From Takifugu bimaculatus (Eukaryota > Chordata > Actinopteri > Tetraodontiformes > Tetraodontidae): DNA of 64,000 bases. Below the pieces are notes generated by a model, which saw only the letters and a list, made by a program, of their open reading frames with translations, made no database searches and was not told where the DNA came from. Of this stretch, positions 12,464-22,543 are shown piece by piece. Location: positions 5,510,296 to 5,574,295 of the forward strand of contig CP034976.1 in the NCBI GenBank assembly GCA_004026145.2, in the 5' to 3' direction. Both the position numbers and the translations under genes were made by a program. Positions within the stretch are counted from its first letter, which is position 1, and each line of letters opens with the position of its first letter.

Positions 12464-13355
12464 AATTGGGGATGAAGCTCTGAGCCGACCTTGCAGAGGT
12501 CAGAAGGGACCTCTAGGGTAATAAAGACAGATACTGCTTTCCTGAACCATTAATACCCCAACTGTGAGCAGAGTTACTAACATTGTTTAACCTCTACAGG
12601 AGTCTATTTTTGTATAGTTAAAGACTGATTATAAAAGCCAAAGTGAATTTGTAATATGATCAATACTAGAGGCCACTTTTGTGATACAATACATTTTTTT
12701 TCTCTGACTTTTATTTTGTCTTTCTTGTTTTTCCCCCCCACTTCTTGTTCACTTTAGTGGCACACAGCATCAAGTTGACAGTTATCTCAAAAAGTGAATT
12801 TACATGCAGACTCATGAAATTGTGGATGATAACCGTTTAGTTCGTCCTCCAGATTAAGTACAGCCTGTGCCATTTATTTGGGACTCAAGTTTGTGTTGCT
12901 AAAGGCTAACTGCTAATTTTCTAAGATTACTTAAACTGCACATAGGTATGTCATAGCAGAAACTGCATGCAATACCCCGGCTTTAGCATAAAAAGCAGTT
13001 ATTCAAACATGTTTTGTCTTTTTCCTCACGTGAACTGATGCGGACTTCACTCTTGTTGCAATCAGTATTTTGTTCTCGTTGTAAATAGTTTTTTGTTGTT
13101 TATGATGTTTATTTGAAGCGTTTTGCGGAGCCACAGTGCAATAAAAAATTGAAATCGTCTTCTCAGAGGAGCTCTTTTGTGTGCTTCTTTAATGCCTATT
13201 GTGGCACTGCCTGTGTCCTGGTTGAAAATGCAAGTCAGATATTTAACAAAGTTTGTTAATCTTTATGTTGTAAAGAATTAGGCAAGACTGAGTCCTTGTT
13301 CAGAAATGTACCAAATATAAAATAATTAAAATGATCGATACAGTTAGTTCCTGGG
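12464..13355. promoter_or_regulatory. Overlapping 3' untranslated regions of HPN-1 (+) and SLR-A (-)
   Basis: The plus-strand AATAAA for hepsin is at 13140-13145. The minus-strand AATAAA for SLR-A (plus-strand TTTATT) is at 13108-13113. Each transcript should therefore end beyond the other's signal, giving an antisense overlap of several tens of bases. The same arrangement recurs in the other tail-to-tail gaps: 19174-20054, 22544-23360, 31925-32808 (signals at 32167-32172 and 32135-32140), 41299-42192 and 49549-50442. I see no further gene in any of these intervals. Confidence 0.65.
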
Positions 13356-16111
13356 TCATCGTGGTGAAATCGTAGCATAGATCACACTGTCGATGCTGTT
13401 TTTTCCTTTGGACCTGTGGGGATAAATTAACCAAACATTACAAACACACTTTGCTTCCTTTTACATTGTGCTGTTGTTTTCACCCTTCTATTCATAAACT
13501 AAACCAAGAACAAACTGTGCTGCCTGCATGACAAATTCCCCACATACTCAACACTTCCTTAAACTTAATCAGCTTCACTCTAGATGGCTCTTCAAAATAG
13601 AGAGTTCCTCAAAGTTCTAACCACAAATCTAATGCTTCATCAGGGCATTTTTAATGCAACTATTGCAGTGTGAAAAGTTTGAAAGTGTGAAAACAGCCAC
13701 CACCAGACTGGAACAGTGAACCTACCGTGAGCCCTGCACATCTGGACTGTCGCTCAGCCCCTCCAGATCTCTGGATTTGATGTTCACTAATGAGTAGATC
13801 ACCTCGCCTCCGATGGATGCCGGAGACTGAGAGGAGGAGGAGGAAGGGATCGTATGTCGAGCGACGTCTGGCAGAGCGGAGTCTGGCCTTTGGATGTTGC
13901 TGTATATGACGTTGGATTCATCAAGCGCCTTCTGATGAAGGCGCCTTTTTTTCCACCTGCTGAGACAACAACAAACATATAAATATAGAATATAGCTCAT
14001 TCTTCCAGATCACATTTTGACTAAAGTTTCCTTGAAAGTAGCAGCGCGAAAACAGCGGGAAAGTTTCAGGAACGGACTCTCCTAATTTGTCTAGCTCATT
14101 TAAAGGTGGAAGAAAAAAAGATTTCTGAAAGCTCTGATGAAAAATTGGTCGCATCAAAGAGAAATTTGTTATTGTATTTGGTAAGGGAAATGAGGGTTAG
14201 CGCATATGTGGCTATTCTGGACAAAGAAAAACGTCATACAACACCCAGAAAAGGAGAAGCAATAAAAATGGCATTTGAGTGGAGAAAAGTGCAGCATCTT
14301 CATTAATGACTGACTCACCAGAACAAAAAGAGGGCGACCACAAGAGCTACGATGAGAGCGAGTCCAATTCCGACCACAGCTGGGAGCGTCTGGCTACCTG
14401 AGGAGGTCAGACATGTCACCATTTAATCACTTTAACCTAGTTATCTTTGCAAACTCTACCAGACACAAACCCCGCTGCTCCTCATCCACCATGGCCAGCA
14501 GCACCTCGGTCGAGTTCTTCCCCCCCACTTGGTTCCTGGCCTGGCAGAGGTACAGTCCAGAGTGCAGCGCCTCCATGGAGGAAATGGACAACACCTGACC
14601 TGAGCCCACCTGCAGCCCGTTGGAGCTGCTGGAGTTTGTATTTCTGTACCAGATGTAGGTATCTGCAGGGGGGTTAGCATCACTGGAGCAGGTCAGAGTC
14701 ACACTGCTGCCCCACACCACATGGGCTGGGTTAATTGTAATGGAAATGTTCTCTGGGACGTCTGGGAGAAGAACGGGATCCCACACAGTCACATCGTCAT
14801 CATCAGAAATGTGTTGAGTTGAGTTTATGTCCAGATACGTACAGTAGACCTGGAGGAGGACCGCAGAGGAGTTAAAATGGTCCACCCCTCTGCTGCTGAT
14901 GCTGTTCCAGGCCTGACAGTGGTACCGCCCGCTGTGATCCGGCTGCACGTCAGGGATGATGTAGTTCTGCCCCAACCCGATGAAGCGCCCTTCCCTGTAG
15001 AGGCTGTACCCGTTGTTTGTCACCGGGGGGCTGGCGTCACTGTGGCAGGTGAGAACCACCGAACTTCCTCTGACGACGTTCCCGGGTGAACTGATGGTCA
15101 AGGTCACTCTGTCAGGAGGATCTGATGGAGGGATGAGGCGGAAGGTTGAAGGATACAGTGAAATATGGATAGAAAAGAGTATGTAAAGGTGGAATGGCAT
15201 CTTTTTTCAGACACATTTCTTATTTTTATTTCAGTTTATACACATCAGTAATTGCTGTTTTCAAAATTGATTAATGTGACTTCTGCAGAACAGTTTAATT
15301 AAGCAGATGTTGAATCAGTGATAGTTGATGAAATTAGGAGAAAGTGTGACGGGCTTACACAGTACATTTACGGCCACGGGAGCAGATCTGACCCTCTCTT
15401 GTCCCCGGACAGCACAGTGGTACCTGCCAGTGTCCTCTCGCCTGGCTACAAAGACCTCGTTGCTTACAGGTTGTCCATCCTTGAACCAGACAGCGTCCAC
15501 TGGCGTGGGACAGCCCAACACACAGGTCAGCCTGATGTCGTCGCCTTCCGCCACGGAGCTCGACTGCACAGCAGCCGTCAGCTCTGAATCACAGGGAAAA
15601 GGGTGAAGTTAGAAGGGTGATTCAAACACTCGCTGGCTGGTTTATTCCTGTTGTTACCTTTTACAGACAACTTAGTAGTTTTACTCGTCTGAGCTTCGGA
15701 CCTGGTGTAAAAACTGAATTCGTAGTCCCCTGCATCGGCGTGTTGCACATCATTTATCTGCAGGCGGCAGTCACTGATGAAGTTGCCCAAATATCGATAA
15801 CGCTGCGAGTAATCCCTGAAATTTGGCAAAGAGTCGGGCCTCCAATAACCAACCAGCTGATATTGTGTCCACCAGCTAACTTCGGTGACAGCGTGGGAAA
15901 AAGGTTTGGAATACCGGCAGTTAATCACCGCTGACGCCCCTCTCAGAACGCACAGATCACTGTCCAAGGTCACTTCCAAGGATCCTCTCCGGGCACCTTT
16001 CATCCAAGTAAATAAACTCAGTGATTAGAAGATTTGACCTGAAACGTTGAACCCAAAATATGTTGACTCACCAGATATCGTCGCAAGAATAATCAAAAAA
16101 TGACTTCTCAT
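13356..16111 (-). CDS. SLR-A: inhibitory Siglec/CD22-like receptor, complete (514 aa)
   Basis: Eight exons on the minus strand total 1545 nt: 16111-16072 (signal peptide), 15996-15658 (V), 15583-15359 (C2), 15121-14843 (C2), 14761-14471 (C2), 14397-14319 (membrane), 13959-13726 (tail), 13413-13356 (tail end and stop). The V domain has the Siglec pattern: an extra Cys (DLCVL), the B-strand Cys (INCRY) and a Cys in strand E (SDCRL) instead of F. The first C2 exon has the second Cys for the interdomain bond. N-glycosylation sites include ENIS and KNST. The tail has three ITIM-like motifs, VIYSNI, VIYSLV and VIYATI, which in CD22-type receptors recruit SHP phosphatases. The sialic-acid arginine position in strand F is Ser (YEFSF). 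The donor after the third C2 exon (GTTTGT) is weak and chosen by phase and length. An ATAAATAG box is at 16179-16186. Confidence 0.9.
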
Positions 16112-16178
16112 GCTTAAAATCCACCTATATCGACAGAGCTCCATATAATCTCAATGTGCACGACCAACCGCTTTAGGG

Positions 16179-16186
16179 CTATTTAT
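16179..16186 (-). promoter_or_regulatory. TATA-like box of SLR-A
   Basis: ATAAATAG lies about 70 bases upstream of the ATG on the minus strand. The same box at the same spacing is found before SLR-D (29095-29102), SLR-E (37617-37624), SLR-F (46771-46778) and SLR-G (62623-62630), within a block of near-identical sequence. Conservation may only reflect recent duplication. Confidence 0.45.
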
Positions 16187-16533
16187 GTTGAACACTAACC
16201 GAAAGTGGGAGGATTTAATGTTACTTCCTCTTCTCAGATTTTTTTTTAGTGTTAAAAAAAAAAACCTTTTGAGAGATTCTCGTTCATGATCTGAATCGCA
16301 AGCACCGTAAAAAGAACTGCTGCTGCCTATAAGAGAGAGAGACGAATTTTATGTTATAAGTAACCTTAAAGTATAATAAAAATTTGCTCATCGTCATTTT
16401 CTGTGACGTTCTGCGAAATCCATCTCTGTCCACTAGGCGCCGCTGCTGGAACATTAAACTAAACGAAGGCAACGCAGCTGACTGGTCCCCAGATAATCTA
16501 CACAGAAATATCATAATTATATACGTACAATTA

Positions 16534-16638
16534 ATGTCAGACAGCGACTACGATGGCCAAGACATGAAGACGAAGAAAGGAAGAAAGAACAAAAAGGGGG
16601 TTGTTTTTGGAGAAGTGGAATTAAATCTTATTTTTTGA
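16534..16638 (+). pseudogene. ORF-X copy 1: conserved short open frame, head to head with SLR-A
   Basis: A frame starting at ATG 16534 encodes an acidic start (MSDSDYDGQD) followed by a run rich in Lys, Arg and Gly. In this copy it reads to a stop at 16636; in the other copies the stop comes right after GEV. The same frame is open in four copies, always 400-420 bases upstream of an SLR start and pointing the other way, and in three cases directly upstream of a truncated hepsin. It looks like the first exon of an unrelated gene duplicated with the SLR promoter. No convincing splice donor follows and the protein is not recognised. Confidence 0.4.
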
Positions 16639-16842
16639 GTTAGGCAATTGTTTTTTAATGTTTGTATTTTAAAGGTTTGGTTAAGTTTATTTCAGAACCG
16701 CCAGAGTCTCGCTTCTATTTTCCACACAAGAGAAATCTGACAGAACTTCTTGAAAAATTGTTCTATTCGAAATTTATCTAAAATGATAATGAAATTACCG
16801 CTGTGTTAGTTGCATGGTTGTAACAAAGCAGCAAGGATCAGT

Positions 16843-18023
16843 GTGTTTGACTCCACCCACAAGAGGTGGTGCCAGGTGTGTTCCTCCTCAGCCAATGAGT
16901 TCCTTGCTAGCATCAGCTGTGAGGAAGTGGGTTTTGTTAGGTGAGATGGGTTTTTTACAGATCTATCTGAGCATTAAATGCTGTGACATGCGACTGAAGT
17001 GTGTTTGTGCGTTTCAGTGTGGTGAATCACTCCGTTGCTTCAGTGCCGGAGGCCAGCAGAGATGGTGGCGAGTTCTTCTGCGTCAAACAGGAAGAGCTCA
17101 GCTACGGCAAGAAAATCAAAGACCCGTTGTTCCCGTGGTAAGCTCCACCCGTCTGTGCGACGCTGCACCGACAGCCACTGTCCTCCCTTTGGCCTTTTCT
17201 TTCACCTCTCTTCTTGGTTAATGCACAGAAACATCAGCACTATGCTAGTTTGGACGTCAGGCTGTTGTTGCTAACTGTGTCTGTCTTTGTTCCAGTGACT
17301 GTGAGAGCCGGGAGGTTCTCACACTCTTGTGCCAAGGTAAGATGTTTGCTGAGATATACTATCACTGTCCGACACACTCTGGACACTCTCCCACCTTATT
17401 TCACACGCTGGGCTACTCTTTCTCTCGTGATCTTTGTGTTTTTCTTTGCTTCCTTGATGCTTACACATCCTGTCTGGCATTTTAATCCCCTCCTTTATGC
17501 CTATCTTGTCTGTTTTCCCCCAGTTGTGTCCTAAAATTACCCCCACACTGTTTGATTTTCTATCTGCTCTCTCCCCTCAGACTGCGGCAGGCGTAGTTTT
17601 GCAGCAGACCGTATAGTCGGTGGTGTAGATGCCAGGCAGGGAAGTTGGCCTTGGCAGGTGAGCCTCCAGTATGATGGAGTCCACCAGTGCGGGGGGTCCA
17701 TCATCTCAAACCGCTGGATCGTCTCTGCAGCACACTGCTTCCCCAAGTAAGCAAGAGAGCTGCATAAAATGCAAACTCTTGTCTGTATGGATACAAGAGC
17801 AGTATATATCTTCTGTGCTAGGCGGTATAGCTTTCTTAACCGCTGGAGTGTGTTGCTGGGCTCCATCTCCAACAAACCTGTCAATGCCAACGTGGCGGAG
17901 GTTAAGACTATCGTTTACCACAGCAGCTACCTGCCCTTTGTGGATGCTAACATCGATGACAACAGCAGGGACATCGCCGTTCTCGCCCTCACCCAGCCTC
18001 TCACGTTCAACGGTATGAAGGCA

Positions 18024-18062
<39 letters not shown>

Positions 18063-19173
18063 ACGATTTCATGATAACAGTTTTTACAGATGAGGAAGAA
18101 GGAGCGCAATCTCTTTTCCACGGAAAAGTTTGTGACCCCACAGCACAGATTTGAATAATTATATCATGTGTACAGATTAACTAAGAAAATTAAATGAACT
18201 TTATACACATGTCAACTTTTCTGGGCTAATATTTTATGTTAGATTCGTGGCTGGTTAATTGTTGAATTCTTCTTGTTAATTTATAACGTGTTATATAATT
18301 GAAGATCGTCCACTTGGGCATTGCTTCCACCTAGTGTTTATTATATAGAATTACAGCCCCTGTATTCGTGCACGTCAGTAAGATGATGTAATTTGCTTTT
18401 TGTGTACATTTACAGAGTACATCCAGCCTGTCTGTCTGCCAACACATGGACAAAGATTAATAGATGGGCAAATGGGAACAATTACTGGCTGGGGAAATGT
18501 CGGATACTTCAGTGAGTTTATATTTTATGACAATTGTTATTGTTTTTTACAAAAGACCGGCTAATATCTACAGAGTTTGACAGTTTTGTTGCCTGTCAGG
18601 GCACCTTGCAGATGTCCTTCAGGAGGCACATGCGCCCATCATCAGCGATGCTGTATGCAACGCTCCTGATTACTATGACAACCAGATCACCACTACCATG
18701 TTCTGTGCTGGTTATGAGAAAGGAGGCATTAATGCTTGTCAGGTCTGTATTTTCCTCTGTTTATGTATTTTGGTGCACAAATCTAGTCTTTCTGTGCCCT
18801 CTCATTCATATGCTTGCATTTCTGTATCTTGGTGGATTTTCTGACCTTCTTAACCTGTGACACAGGGAGACAGCGGCGGTCCCTTCGTGGCAGAAGACTG
18901 TCTGTCCAAGACCAGCCGGTATCGTCTGCACGGAGTTGTGAGCTGGGGAACGGGCTGTGCTATGGCCAAGAAACCTGGCGTCTACACCAAAGTTTCCCGA
19001 TTTCTTCCCTGGATATCTACAGCCATGAGGGTGAGAGACTCTCTTTCTTTTATGGAGTTTATTTGTCATATTACCAGAGGAAACGTTGGTGTTACAGATG
19101 TGTTTGTGCTTGTCTCCCCCACCAACAGAGCTATCACAACTTACCAGGGGTGCACAAATTGGCTCGGCCATGA
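16843..19173 (+). pseudogene. hpn: HPN-2: hepsin copy truncated at the 5' end, S1-pocket Asp replaced by Asn
   Basis: Homology to hepsin begins inside exon 4 at about 16843, fused to the region upstream of SLR-A. Exons 4 (partial, to 16940), 17018-17137, 17296-17336, 17581-17746, 17822-18012, 18416-18511, 18600-18742, 18866-19030 and 19129-19173 keep their frames and splice sites. The start exon, membrane anchor, exon 3 and the first part of the scavenger-receptor domain are absent. The codon equivalent to the S1-pocket Asp (chymotrypsin position 189) is AAT at 18731-18733 instead of GAT, so the usual Arg/Lys preference would be lost even if a protein were made. His, Asp and Ser of the triad remain. 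AATAAA is at 19836-19841. I treat it as a pseudogene, although a chimeric transcript from the bidirectional region upstream cannot be excluded. Confidence 0.85.
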
Positions 19174-20054
19174 AATTGGGTATGAAGCTCTGAGCCGACC
19201 TTGCAGAGGTCAGAAGGGACCTCTAGGGTAATAAAGACAGATACTGCTTTCCTAAACCATTAATACCCCAACTGTGAGCAGAGTTACTAACATTGTTTAA
19301 CCTCTACAGGAGTCTATTTTTGGATAGTTAAAGACTGATTATAAAAGCCAAAGTGAATTTGTAATATGATCAATACTAGAGGCCACTTTTGTCATACAAT
19401 ACATTTTTTTTCTGTGACTTTCTTGTTTTTCCCCCCCACTTCTTGTTCACTTTAGTGGCACACAGCATCATGTTGACCGTTATCTCAAAGTGAATTTACA
19501 TGCAGACTAATGAAATTGTGGATGATAACCGTTTAGTTTGTCCTCCAGATTAAGTACAGCCTGTGCCATTTATTTGGGACTCAAGTTTGTGTTGCTAAAG
19601 GCTAACTGCTAATTTTCTAAGATTACTTAAACTGCACATAGGTATGTCATAGCAGAAACTGCATGCAATACCCCGGCTTTAGCATAAAAAGCAGTTATTC
19701 AAACATGTTTTGTCTTTTTCCTCACACAAACTGATGCGGACTTCACTCTTGTTGCAATCAGTATTTTGTTCTCGTTGTAAATAGTTTTTTGTTGTTTATG
19801 ATGTTTATTTGAAGCATTTTGCGGAGCCACAGTGCAATAAAAAATTGAAATCGTCTTCTCAGAGGAGCTCTTTTGTGTGCTTCTTTAATGCCTATTGTGG
19901 CACTGCCTGTGTCCTGGTTGAAAATGCAAGTCAGATATTTAACAAAGTTTGTTAATCTTTATGTTGTAAAGAATTAGGCAAGACTGAGTCCTTGTTCAGA
20001 AATGTACCAAATATAAAATAATTAAAATGATCGATACAGTTAGTTCCTGGGTCA

Positions 20055-20628
20055 TCATGGTGAAATGGTAGCATAGATCACACTGTCAATGCTGTTTTTT
20101 CCTTTGGACCTGTGGGGATAAATTAACCAAACATTACAAACACACTTTGCTTCCTTTTACATTGTGCTGTTGTTTTCACCCTTCTATTCATAAACTAAAC
20201 CAAGAACAAACTGTGCTGCCTGCATGACAAATTCCCCACGTACTCAACACTTCCTTGAACTTAATCAGATTCACTCTAGATGGCTCTTCAAAATAGAGAG
20301 TTGCTTCATCAGGGAGTTTTTAATGTAAATATTGCAGTGTGAAAAGTTTGAAAGTGCGAAAACAGCCACCACCAGACTGGAACAGTGAACCTACCGTGAG
20401 CCCTGCACATCTGGACTGTCGTTCAGCCCCTCCAGATCTCTGGATTTGATGTTCCCTAATGAGTAGGTCACCTCGCCTCCGATGGATGCCGGAGACTGAG
20501 AGGAGGAGGAGGAAGGGATCGTATGGCGAGCGACGTCTGGCAGAGCGGAGTCTGGCCTTTGGATGTTGCTGTATATGACGTTGGATTCATCAAGCGCCTT
20601 CTGATGAAGGCACCTTTTTTTCCACCTG
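20055..20628 (-). pseudogene. SLR-B: fragment with the two tail exons of a Siglec-like receptor
   Basis: Exons 20628-20395 (tail with the first two ITIM-like motifs) and 20109-20055 (VIYATI and stop) match SLR-A closely. The stop comes one codon earlier than in SLR-A because CGA has become TGA, as also in SLR-E and SLR-F. Upstream the intron runs into a hAT-type insertion and then the assembly gap, so the extracellular exons are missing from the sequence rather than shown to be deleted. The hAT insertion and the early stop match SLR-E, which suggests these two are the closest relatives. Confidence 0.85.
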
Positions 20629-20767
20629 CTGAGACAACAACAAACATATAGTTATATAGAATATAGCTCATTCTTCCAGATCACATTTTGACTAAAGTTT
20701 CCTTGAAAGTAGCAGCGTGAAAACAGCAGGAAAGTTTCGGGAACGGACTCTCCTAATCTGTCTAGCT

Positions 20768-21023
20768 CAGGGGTCACCAACCTTTTTGAAACCAAGAGCT
20801 ACGTCATGGGTTCCGAGTCCTGTGAAGGGCTACCGCTTGACACACTCCTCTAAAATAACAAATTGTCTGTGTGTGTGTGTGTGCGTGTATGTGTTGTGTG
20901 TGTATCAATAACTTAGAGTGGGTAACAGAAAAGATCAATATTCAACACTTTAATATTATTAATCTCAGCAATTGTTCAGATGATCACTTCTACATTTGAT
21001 CAGAAAAAAAATGTCGAGTTTTC
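20768..21023 (-). mobile_element. hAT-type transposon end, cut by the assembly gap
   Basis: The sequence begins with the inverted-terminus text CAGGGGTCACCAACC and matches in reverse the right end of the element at 39651-40585 until the Ns begin. It includes a GT microsatellite (about 20865-20900). Confidence 0.8.
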
Positions 21024-21123
21024 NNNNNNNNNNNNNNNNNNNNNNNNNNNNNNNNNNNNNNNNNNNNNNNNNNNNNNNNNNNNNNNNNNNNNNNNNNNNN
21101 NNNNNNNNNNNNNNNNNNNNNNN
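21024..21123. other. Assembly gap (100 N)
   Basis: Exactly 100 Ns, the usual placeholder for a gap of unknown length. The gap lies at the point where the orientation of the hepsin/SLR array flips. Confidence 1.
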
Positions 21124-22543
21124 AAACTCTCAGCAGCTCCAACGGGCTGCAGGTGGGCTCAGGTCAGGTGTTGTCCATTCCCTCCATGGAGGCGCTGCAC
21201 TCTGGACTGTACCTCTGCCAGGCCAGGAACCAAGTGGGGGGGAAGAACTCGACCGAGGTGCTGCTGGCCATTAAAAAAAGGCGGGAAAGGGAGAAAGGCA
21301 GGAAGGCCGGAAAGGCCGGAAAGGGAGGTGGGGGGGGGGGGGGGGGGGGACAGGTGGGGCATTTCCATGGAGGGTCACCTGTCCTTGACAGAGAACCAAT
21401 CTCCGAGGTGCTGCTGGCCATGGTGGATGAGGAGCAGCGGGGTTTGTGTCTGGTAGAGTTTGCAAAGATAACTAGGTTAAAGTGATTAAATGGTGACATG
21501 TCTGACCTCCTCAGGTAGCCAGACGCTCCCAGCTGTGTCGGAATTGGACTCGCTCTCATCGTAGCTCTGTGGTCGCCCTCTTTTTGTTCTGGTGAGTCAG
21601 TCATTAATGAAGATGCTGCACTTTTCTCCACTCAAATGCCATTTTTATTGCTTCTCCTTTTCTGGGCGTTGTATGATGTTTTTCTTTGTCCAGAATAGCC
21701 ACATGTGGGCTAACCCTCATTTCCCTTACCAAATAAAATAACAAATTTCTCTTTGATGCGACCAATTTTTCATCAGAGCTTTCAGAAATCTTTTTTTCTT
21801 CCACCTTCAAATGAGCTAGACAGATTAGGAGAGTCCGTTCCGAAACTTTCCGCTGTTTTCACGCTGCTACTTTCAAGGAAACTTTAGTCAAAATGTGATC
21901 TGGAAGAATGAGCTATATTCTATATTTATATGTTTGTTGTTGTCTCAGCAGGTGGAAAAAAAGGCGCCTTCATCAGAAGGTGCTTGATGAATCCAACGTC
22001 ATATACAGCAACATCCAAAGGCCGAGACTCCGCTCGCCAGAACGTCGCTCGCCATACGATCTCCTCCTCTCAGTCTCCGGCATCCATGAGGAAGCGAGGT
22101 GATCTACTCATTAGTGAACATCAAATCCGAGAGATCTGGAGGGGCTGCGACAGTCCAGATGTGCAGGGCTCACGGTAGGTTCACTGTTCCAGTCTGGTGG
22201 TGGCTGTTTTCACACTTTAGCACTTTTCACACTGCAATAGTTGCGTTAAAAACGCCCTGATGAAACATTAGATTTGTGGTTAGAACTTGAGGAACTCTCT
22301 GTTTGAAGAGCCATCTAGAGTGAAGCTGATTAAGTTTAAGGAAGTGTTGAGTATGTGGGGAATTTGTCATAGCGGGCAGCACAGTTTGTTCTTGGTTTAG
22401 TTTATGAATAGAAGGGTGAAACAACAGCACAATGCAAAAGGAAGCAAAGTGTGTTTGTAATGTTTGGTTAATTTATCCCCACAGGTCCAAAGGAAAAAAC
22501 AGCATTGACAGTGTTGATCTATGCTACCATTTCACCACGATGA
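21124..22543 (+). pseudogene. SLR-C: broken Siglec-like receptor copy starting at the gap
   Basis: The copy starts inside the third C2 exon. That exon carries a 150-base insertion (see 21253-21421). The membrane exon (about 21515-21590) lacks one base near 21534 and one near 21567 relative to the other copies, shifting its frame. The tail exon (from about 21951) has several small insertions and deletions around 22020-22110, and the last exon (22485-22543) has an extra T that breaks the third tyrosine motif. Several single-base differences also fall in the introns. The density of small indels next to a gap could mean poorly polished sequence rather than true decay. Confidence 0.8.
21253..21421 (+). 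repeat. Insertion in an SLR-C exon flanked by a 19-bp direct repeat
   Basis: CCGAGGTGCTGCTGGCCAT occurs at 21253-21271 and again at 21403-21421. Between the copies lie about 131 bases with an A run, GGAAGGCC-type repeats and a long G run. The added length (150) is a multiple of three and the frame stays open across it. This looks like an insertion with target-site duplication, but I do not recognise the inserted sequence. Confidence 0.8.

Noticed and set aside
14447..15089. Plus-strand frames over the SLR exons (and their counterparts in other copies)
   Set aside because: They are shadows of the receptor exons on the other strand and lack domain features.
21124..22543. SLR-C as a functional variant receptor
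   Set aside because: The membrane exon and last tail exon are frameshifted relative to every intact copy, and the 5' exons are missing at the gap.
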